Assembly (NCBI RefSeq): GCF_050003625.1
Contig: NC_134398.1
Location: 106,672,026 to 106,736,025, forward strand
Source: Haematobia irritans
Lineage: Eukaryota; Arthropoda; Insecta; Diptera; Muscidae
Direction of reading: 5' to 3'
DNA: 64,000 nt
Notes under the pieces: model-generated
Told to the model about the DNA's origin: nothing
The model's input: only the letters and a program-made list of their open reading frames with translations
The model's database searches: none
Position numbers and translations under genes: made by a program
Shown here: positions 58,080-64,000 of the stretch, piece by piece
How positions within the stretch are numbered: the stretch's first letter is position 1
Layout of the letters: every line of letters begins with the position of its first letter

Positions 58080-59309
58080 ATGCAGAGAAATTCAAAGACA
58101 TCCACTGGGTTGCTAACTTCAGGGCCCAGTGGACGAGTATCGACTGGAGTTATAGATTTGGGCAGTGACCAAGAGTTAGGCCCAATTAGTCGACCTGTAG
58201 ACGGGTCGACAGGTGGCGACAATTTGACAAGTCGGACCTTTTCCAAGGTAACGGCATCAAAAGGAGGTAATCCCTCACGAAAGAGATTCAAAGAACGCAG
58301 AAATGCTTTGTTTATCCTAAAGAAATTAGGATCAGTCGACCCAAGCACGTTGTCGGCTAAACAAAGCGATTCCTTAAAATGGGCTCAAGGAATTCTTGAG
58401 GCTGGAAAAAGGGAACGATCACCGGATGAGCTGCCATCCTCCAAAAGGGATCAACGATCGTTTGCCTCAGTTGCTAAAGACAGCCTTGTGATGGCTATCA
58501 TTAATAAAGGAGCATTGGACGGTATGGTTCCAAAGCAAAAATGGGGGGAAATTGAGAATGCTTTGTCTGGCGTCTACTCACAGGTGCTGGAAAAGTTTCC
58601 CGGCCCAGATCCTCGACACCAAGAGGCTGGTTGGTATCAAGGACGATTTAAGCTAGTCGCATTTGAGGACCAGAGGTCTATAGAATGTTTTAAAGCTGCT
58701 CTGATACTAATTGGTGAAGTTTGGGAAGGAGCTGCTCTAGAGTTAGTCGAGAAGAAAGACATACCGGCTAGACCAAGAGCACATGCGTGGATACCTGCAA
58801 ACCCTCCTGATCCTGAATCTATTTTAAATAGACTGAAACAATGCAATCCAGATCTTCCAACAGCTGATTGGAAGGTTGGCCGTTTGGATGAAGTGGATGG
58901 GCCAAGACGGCATGCAGTGTTTATATTGAACATTCAGTATTTGCCACATCTAGCAAAGTCCCAGGGCCGTGTATGTTATGGCTTTCATTATATCCAAATG
59001 AAGGTGTATAAAAACGATCAGCTAAAGGATTCAGAAATGGACAAGCCTCTGTCTGAATCAGAAGTAAGCGGATCCTCTTGCGAAGTCGAGGGGGATACCA
59101 AGACATTTGAAGACATGGATAGATACCGTATGCGTGAGGAGGCTTCTACTGCCTCAGAACTCACCAAAGTTGAACCTATGGTTATTGCGAGAGTCACCGA
59201 TGTCTCTGAAGAGGACATTCTTGATGACTCGATTGAAGCGGCTGATGTGACGGTTGTTGAAAATCTCGATGGTCCTACGGATCCTCCAGATAAATCTTCA
59301 TCATTGTAA
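58080..59309 (+). CDS. LINE ORF1, gag-like RNA-binding protein (DUF4780-like)
   Basis: 409 codons from ATG 58080 to TAA 59307-59309. The first ~125 residues are basic and low-complexity (SRKRFKERRNA, SSKRDQR). The middle (about 128-305) has the features of the ORF1 domain of fly LOA-like LINEs: KQKWGEIENALSG, GAGWYQ-like EAGWYQGRFKLV, LWEGA-like VWEGAALELV and IPARPRAHAWIP. The C-terminal ~100 residues are acidic (EEDILDDSIEAAD). No CCHC zinc knuckle is visible. It would coat the LINE RNA. Translation of ORF2 overlaps its last 56 nt. The domain name is from recognition and not checked. Confidence 0.88.
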   Translation: MQRNSKTSTGLLTSGPSGRVSTGVIDLGSDQELGPISRPVDGSTGGDNLTSRTFSKVTASKGGNPSRKRFKERRNALFILKKLGSVDPSTLSAKQSDSLKWAQGILEAGKRERSPDELPSSKRDQRSFASVAKDSLVMAIINKGALDGMVPKQKWGEIENALSGVYSQVLEKFPGPDPRHQEAGWYQGRFKLVAFEDQRSIECFKAALILIGEVWEGAALELVEKKDIPARPRAHAWIPANPPDPESILNRLKQCNPDLPTADWKVGRLDEVDGPRRHAVFILNIQYLPHLAKSQGRVCYGFHYIQMKVYKNDQLKDSEMDKPLSESEVSGSSCEVEGDTKTFEDMDRYRMREEASTASELTKVEPMVIARVTDVSEEDILDDSIEAADVTVVENLDGPTDPPDKSSSL

Positions 59310-62300
59310 GGCTGCATGTGCTGCCTTAAAAGTTCTCCTGATGAAAGGGGACATAGATATAGTTCTTATTCAAGAACCATATGTTTATAAAAACAAAATA
59401 TGTGAATTAAGTACTCCGGGGTTCAAACTATTGCAGTATAGTGGTAATGATGTAAATCGAGCCTGTATAATTGCTAAAAACGAGCTCAACTTGTTTCTGC
59501 TTCCTTCAATGTGCAATACAGACACTGTCGTTGCCAGTTTAGAAATAGCCAAATGCAAATATTGGGTATCTTCGGTCTACATGGGACATGACAGGGAGAT
59601 GCCTCCATATGCCGTTAAGACCTTAGTGGAGGAGTCACGGAAAACAAAGACGAAACTCATTATGGGATGCGATGCGAATGCACATCATAGTATATGGGGA
59701 AGTAGTGATACTAATGCAAGGGGAGAGTCGCTAATAGAGTTTATTTTGCGTACTAATCTGGTAGTTTGCAACAAGGGAGATGTCCCAACCTTTGTCACTA
59801 AAAACAGGCAAGAGGTTTTGGACATCACCTTGGCCTCGCAAGAACTGAATGAAATGATATCTGAGTGGCAGGTTTTAAGTGAACACAGCTTCTCAGATCA
59901 TCGCTACATCAGTTTCAAATTTGATGTTCATATCACCAAGATCATATTTCCGCCAAATGTTAGGAAAGCTGACTGGAATAGGTATAGGGAATCGTTCAAT
60001 ATGATGATACCGGAAATAACAGAGACAAATATGAGAAATGTGCAAGATATCGAATACGCAGTGGAGCGGATTACTAAGGCCTTCAACATCTCACTGAAAG
60101 CTGCATGCCCTAGAGGAAAGCCAAGGGGGAAACATCGACCACCATGGTGGTCTACGGAATTAAGTAATATGAGGAAATCCTGCAGGAAGCTCTTTAACAA
60201 GGCAAAGTCCACCAGAGCTTCTGAGGACTGGGACGCTTACAAGAAGATTCTGAGAGGATACAAGCGAGAACTGAGAAAGGCTCAGCATAACTCTTGGAAT
60301 GATTACTGCAGCAGTATTGAGAATCCGTCCGAGGCTTCCAGACTACGGAAGGTTCTAGCATGCACCAACTCCGCTCCAGGTTTCATTAAAACATTGGAGG
60401 GCAATTGGACAACGTCCAGTGAGGAGACGCTGGAGGTACTATTGGACACACATTTTCCTGGAAATCAGACGGTTGAACAATGTACTGGCGGTGCCACAGT
60501 TGCTCAGCGGTCGTTTCCTGTCGAGGAAATTGTATCGGAAACTAGAATAAGATGGGCGCTAAATAGCTTTGGACCATTCAAATCCCCTGGACCTGATGGA
60601 ATTACTCCGGCGGAGTTACAAGCTGTAACTGACAAAATTATCCCCTGGTTGTCGGTGATATATAAAGGATGTATCAACTTATCATATATCCCAGGAAAGT
60701 GGAGGGAAACAAAAGTCGTCTTCATACCTAAAGCGGGAAAAGCCTCTCACTCGAGGGCGAAGGATTTCCGACCAATCAGCTTATCCTCATTCCTACTTAA
60801 GACTCTGGAGAGGATGATAGATATTTATCTTAGAACTAGCATCGATTCAAGTTTGTTCTCGAAACGACAGCATGCATACTCGAAGGGCAGGTCTACTGAG
60901 ACCGCACTACATGAACTAGTCAGCTTTATTGAAAGCTCACTATCTGTCAAAGAATACACAATCGTGGCGTTTCTAGACATCGAAGGGGCGTTCAATAATG
61001 TCCATCCGAGCTCGATATTAAATGGACTGACAACTCTGAATGTTGATCCATGTATACTCAGGCTGTTAGACGAACTGCTAATGAAGAGACGTATTTCAGC
61101 CACACTAGGACAAGCAAACATACAAAAGTATGTGAACAGAGGCACTCCCCAAGGAGGAGTTCTATCACCTCTTCTTTGGAATGTTGCTATAAATAGCCTT
61201 CTGGTTACTCTAGAAAAAGAAAGGATAAAAGTGGTGGCATACGCAGATGATGTAGCTCTGGCAGTCAGGGGAAAATTCCCATCCACAATCAGAGATATTA
61301 TTCAGAGGGCCCTCCGGATGACTGAAAAATGGGCGAAAGACAATGGTCTTGGGGTAAATCCCGCAAAGACAGAATTAGTCATGTACTGCAAAGATCGCAA
61401 AACTCCCACGGTTAGGCCTATTTCCTTAGGGGGTATTGAAATTCCCTTTGGTGATTGTGCAAAATACCTTGGCGTTATTTTGGACAGGAAGCTGAACTTT
61501 AAGCTTAATATTGAAGAAAGGGCGAGGAAGGCAACTGTAGCTTTGTACTCGTGCAAAAAGGCAATAGGAAAAAAGTGGGGACTAAAACCAAAAATTGTGC
61601 ATTGGCTATACACGGCAGTGGTTAGACCTATAATGCTATATGGTGTTGTAGTCTGGTGGCCGGCACTTCAGAAACCGACTGGTTTAGATAAAGTTCAGCG
61701 TATGGCGTGTTTGTGTATTTCAGGCGCATTCAGCAAGACAGGAACAAATTCCCTTAATGTCATGCTGCATCTATTGCCTTTAGACATTTTGGCCAAACAG
61801 TCAGCTGCAACAACGGCTGTGCGGTTGCGCGAACTATCGCTGTGGTCGGAAAAAGGTTACGGTCACAGTTCTGTCCTAAAAACAATGTCAGATGTGCCTA
61901 ACGTAGTGGATTACACTTTGGCGAGTCCACTTTTCGACAAAAAGTTTGAGACTCTAATCCCCAACAGTGAGGCGTGGTGCACACAGACCCCGGGGAATAA
62001 AGAATATATAGATTTCTACACTGATGGCTCCAAATTGGATGGACAAGTGGGTTTCGGAGTATATTCTAATGATTTGGAACTTCGAATAGCGAAAAGATTA
62101 CCTAATCACTGTAGTGTTTTTCAGGCTGAAATATTAGCAATAAGAGAGGTGGCGAATTGGCTGAGAAGTAATGTTCCAAAAAATGTGGGCATTAATATAT
62201 ACTCAGACAGTCAACCTGCAATAAAATCCTTGGACTCTGTGTTCCTCAACTCGAAAACGGCCATCGATTGCCGCAAATCTCTCAATGAGATGGCTGAGCA

Positions 62301-62859
62301 GTACAATATTCACCTAATATGGGTGCCTGGCCATAGGAACATACCGGGGAACTGCGAAGCCGATGAGTTGGCAAGGGTAGGGACTACCTTACATATTCCA
62401 GGGGAACTAGAATTTGTTGGTATGCCCCTAGCTACCTGCAAGCTCATGCTGCGTGAGAAGGCTGTTATGATGGCAAATGTTCGATGGGAGAATTGCAAGG
62501 GTTGTAACGACACCAAGCAAATATGGCCCCATTTCAACTTAAACCGCACACTAGATATGCTAATGTTCTCGAGACGTCAGATATCACTCCTGATATCTGC
62601 TATAACGGGTCGCTGCCTGATAGGAGATTTTGCAAAAACTATTGGCGCGAAGTATAATGACTATTGTATGAGCTGTCATGATGCGGAGGAAAAAGAATCA
62701 ATTAAACACCTCTTGTGTGAGTGTCCTGCATTTTGTGTAAAGCGCAAGCAACTTTTAGGAGCATATAGCTTCAGATTACTGGCGGATCTGGAAAACGTTA
62801 ACTTAAGCAGTCTGCTAATGTTTTTGGAACAATCTGGTTGGTTCAACAAAGAAAAATAA
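59254..62859 (+). CDS. LINE ORF2: endonuclease, reverse transcriptase, RNase H
   Basis: 1201 codons, +1 frame relative to ORF1, overlapping it by 56 nt. Endonuclease (1-230): QINLHHC, E41 in IQEPYV, GCDANAHHSIWG near 140, SFSDHRY near 212. RT (about 430-730): VVFIPKAGK, RPISLSSFLLK, D in AFLDIEGAFNNV (~573), GTPQGGVLSPLLWN, YADDVAL (~663). RNase H (about 918-1045): FYTDGSK, E in AEILAIREV, YSDSQPA, then NCEADELAR. A C-x2-C-x10-H-x4-C finger is at ~1138 (CMSCHDAEE). All catalytic residues are present. Start ATG 59254 is the first in frame; reinitiation or frameshifting after ORF1 is inferred. Confidence 0.95.
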   Translation: MLKISMVLRILQINLHHCKAACAALKVLLMKGDIDIVLIQEPYVYKNKICELSTPGFKLLQYSGNDVNRACIIAKNELNLFLLPSMCNTDTVVASLEIAKCKYWVSSVYMGHDREMPPYAVKTLVEESRKTKTKLIMGCDANAHHSIWGSSDTNARGESLIEFILRTNLVVCNKGDVPTFVTKNRQEVLDITLASQELNEMISEWQVLSEHSFSDHRYISFKFDVHITKIIFPPNVRKADWNRYRESFNMMIPEITETNMRNVQDIEYAVERITKAFNISLKAACPRGKPRGKHRPPWWSTELSNMRKSCRKLFNKAKSTRASEDWDAYKKILRGYKRELRKAQHNSWNDYCSSIENPSEASRLRKVLACTNSAPGFIKTLEGNWTTSSEETLEVLLDTHFPGNQTVEQCTGGATVAQRSFPVEEIVSETRIRWALNSFGPFKSPGPDGITPAELQAVTDKIIPWLSVIYKGCINLSYIPGKWRETKVVFIPKAGKASHSRAKDFRPISLSSFLLKTLERMIDIYLRTSIDSSLFSKRQHAYSKGRSTETALHELVSFIESSLSVKEYTIVAFLDIEGAFNNVHPSSILNGLTTLNVDPCILRLLDELLMKRRISATLGQANIQKYVNRGTPQGGVLSPLLWNVAINSLLVTLEKERIKVVAYADDVALAVRGKFPSTIRDIIQRALRMTEKWAKDNGLGVNPAKTELVMYCKDRKTPTVRPISLGGIEIPFGDCAKYLGVILDRKLNFKLNIEERARKATVALYSCKKAIGKKWGLKPKIVHWLYTAVVRPIMLYGVVVWWPALQKPTGLDKVQRMACLCISGAFSKTGTNSLNVMLHLLPLDILAKQSAATTAVRLRELSLWSEKGYGHSSVLKTMSDVPNVVDYTLASPLFDKKFETLIPNSEAWCTQTPGNKEYIDFYTDGSKLDGQVGFGVYSNDLELRIAKRLPNHCSVFQAEILAIREVANWLRSNVPKNVGINIYSDSQPAIKSLDSVFLNSKTAIDCRKSLNEMAEQYNIHLIWVPGHRNIPGNCEADELARVGTTLHIPGELEFVGMPLATCKLMLREKAVMMANVRWENCKGCNDTKQIWPHFNLNRTLDMLMFSRRQISLLISAITGRCLIGDFAKTIGAKYNDYCMSCHDAEEKESIKHLLCECPAFCVKRKQLLGAYSFRLLADLENVNLSSLLMFLEQSGWFNKEK

Positions 62860-63150
62860 TCAAGAAGGTTCAGCGGTTAAAACTAGAAGTGCCCATATGT
62901 AATAGGTACTTTTAGTTAATGTGGTATCACAATGGACTGAATAGTCTAAGTGAGCCTGAATCTTAATCGGGCTGCCACTTTAACCTAACCTAACCTTCAT
63001 AAAAAATAACGAAATAAGTAAAATGAAAAAAGGGGGAAACAGTGAAAAATTAAACAATAAAATGTATAAAAGCAAAGTTTAGTTCCTCTTATTATTAAGT
63101 AGTCCAAGAGGAGTTGACGGACACTTTCAAAAATAAAAGCGGGCAATGAA

Positions 63151-63200
63151 TTCGAGTTTTGCCGCTGAAATTATTTTCCATTTTAGCGGCAAAACTCGAA
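63151..63200 (+). other. Perfect 16-bp stem-loop
   Basis: TTCGAGTTTTGCCGCT (63151-63166) pairs fully with AGCGGCAAAACTCGAA (63185-63200) over an 18-nt loop. The two other copies of the repeat keep most of the stem. Confidence 0.9.
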
Positions 63201-63855
63201 TCTCTAAAAGCAGAATAACATTATAACTTTTTTTGGCAAATTGTATTATAACTTGATGGGGAAAGATCCAAAGCAACAATTTCAAAAGTTTATTTTCTTT
63301 TAAAGAAAAGTAAACCTGAAAACATGGCCATTTTAGAGTGATAATGCCAATTTAATACCGGCTATAAAGGTAAAAATGAAATTAAGTACAAAATTATTCG
63401 TTAATAAAAATTCATAATTATTTCTATTTCTAAATATGAAAAATTTTAAATGCATTTAAAATGGTGTTAAATGCTAGTAAAACATAGTTCCAGCCTAAAT
63501 AAATTTATGTGTATATTGTAATATTATTTATGTTTATACTTGACTTCACGTTCTTCTTTTGTTAGAGTTTTTGAATTTCTTCGAAAATTTCAAACTTTTA
63601 TACCAAAAACCTTTTTTGTTTATTGCAAATTGTTTTGCAATAAATAAATAATATTGTATCCAAAAGGTCAGTCCATTTCCTTTATATCAAGCACTGATCT
63701 TTTTTCTGTAAATTTTTAATAGCCCACATTTCGAAGTTTCATAGTAAAAATGTAATATAGTAATACTCGTATGTAAAAATAAATGTAAAAAAATTGGTGT
63801 TCGGTCGGAGCAGGGATTGAACCCACGACCCTTTACATGCAAGGCGGAGATGTCA

Positions 63856-64000
63856 ATAATAGCTACGTGGCCAGCCAGTGGATAGTGTGTTGTTTTACAA
63901 ACTGTATGGTCCTCGGTTCGATTCTCCGTCCAGGCGAAAGAATAATTTCTTCAAGATTGTTTGTTTTACAGAAAAAGGTGCTAAGAACTAAAAAAATTGA
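63856..64000 (+). repeat. SINE2 at the right edge of the window
   Basis: AGCTACGTGGCCAGCCAGTGG head, CTCGGTTCGATTCTCCG B box, tail TGTTTTACAG, AAAAAGGTGCTAAGAACTAA. Continues past the window. Confidence 0.7.

Larger units (their letters stand above)
57971..62996 (+). mobile_element. R1/LOA-like LINE, copy B, apparently full length
   Basis: The 10-bp target duplication TCATAAAAAA is at 57961-57970 and 62997-63006. The element has a 109-bp 5' UTR with promoter-like elements, ORF1, an overlapping ORF2 and a 3' UTR ending (TAACC)n. Both ORFs are open. This is the only plausible autonomous element in the window. Confidence 0.95.
62997..64000 (+). repeat. Composite repeat C, copy 3 (window-truncated)
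   Basis: Same order as 54787-56048, less the MITE. It includes the hairpin at 63151-63200, a minus-strand tRNA-like head (63795-63845, B box GGATTGAACCC inverted) and the plus-strand SINE2 head at 63856. LINE copy B inserted at its left edge. Confidence 0.65.

Overview
This window looks like repeat-dense, AT-rich nuclear DNA from a higher (calyptrate, probably muscid) fly. The evidence is the content: a mariner whose ends and protein match the irritans (Himar1) type first described from the horn fly, R1/LOA-like LINEs with an RNase H domain, tRNA-derived SINEs, many TA-flanked MITEs and long (TA)n tracts. I find no host protein-coding gene, rRNA gene or convincing functional tRNA gene. Almost everything recognisable is a mobile element or a remnant nested in other repeats. 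Species assignment is inference: irritans-type mariners move horizontally, so a relative such as Stomoxys or Musca cannot be excluded.

Layout. 1-12.7 kb: a window-truncated MITE, SINE pieces, hairpin-ended repeats built of ~154-bp units, MITEs, a degraded LINE RT fragment (6.5-7.0 kb) and a composite repeat with two divergent tRNA-like modules (8.9-10.0 kb). 13.0-14.4 kb: a decayed LINE copy. 15.2-18.5 kb: one (TA)n tract split by a DD41D mariner-like element and a DD34E Tc1-like element. 18.5-19.6 kb: a minus-strand gypsy integrase remnant. 20-31 kb: hairpin-ended repeat families, 29-bp minisatellites and MITEs. 31.3-32.6 kb: the Himar1-like mariner. 33.3-36.8 kb: a foldback-type element with ~400-bp inverted ends that carry SINE heads. 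38.5-42.7 kb: a gypsy LTR retrotransposon with one LTR. 43.1-45.2 kb: a complete 2.1-kb MITE. 46.8-47.9 kb: a hAT transposase 3' end split by a hAT-type MITE. 48.0-48.35 kb: ~400 bp of pure (TA)n. 49.0-53.5 and 58.0-63.0 kb: two near-identical LINE copies. The second looks full length, with both ORFs open, a target-site duplication and an internal promoter.

How the parts relate. The intact LINE (57971-62996) is the only element here that could be autonomous. A tRNA-derived SINE family in the same window carries the LINE's 3' tail, which points to a LINE/SINE parasite pair. The three DNA transposases (DD41D, Tc1, Himar1-like) each carry identifiable lesions but keep their terminal repeats, so they could only move in trans. 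The MITEs use TA targets, and several interrupt other repeats whose uninterrupted versions are also present, so some insertion events can be reconstructed to the base. Three hairpin-ended repeat families with different sequences share one architecture and appear to share an ancestral ~154-bp unit; this is the least explained component.
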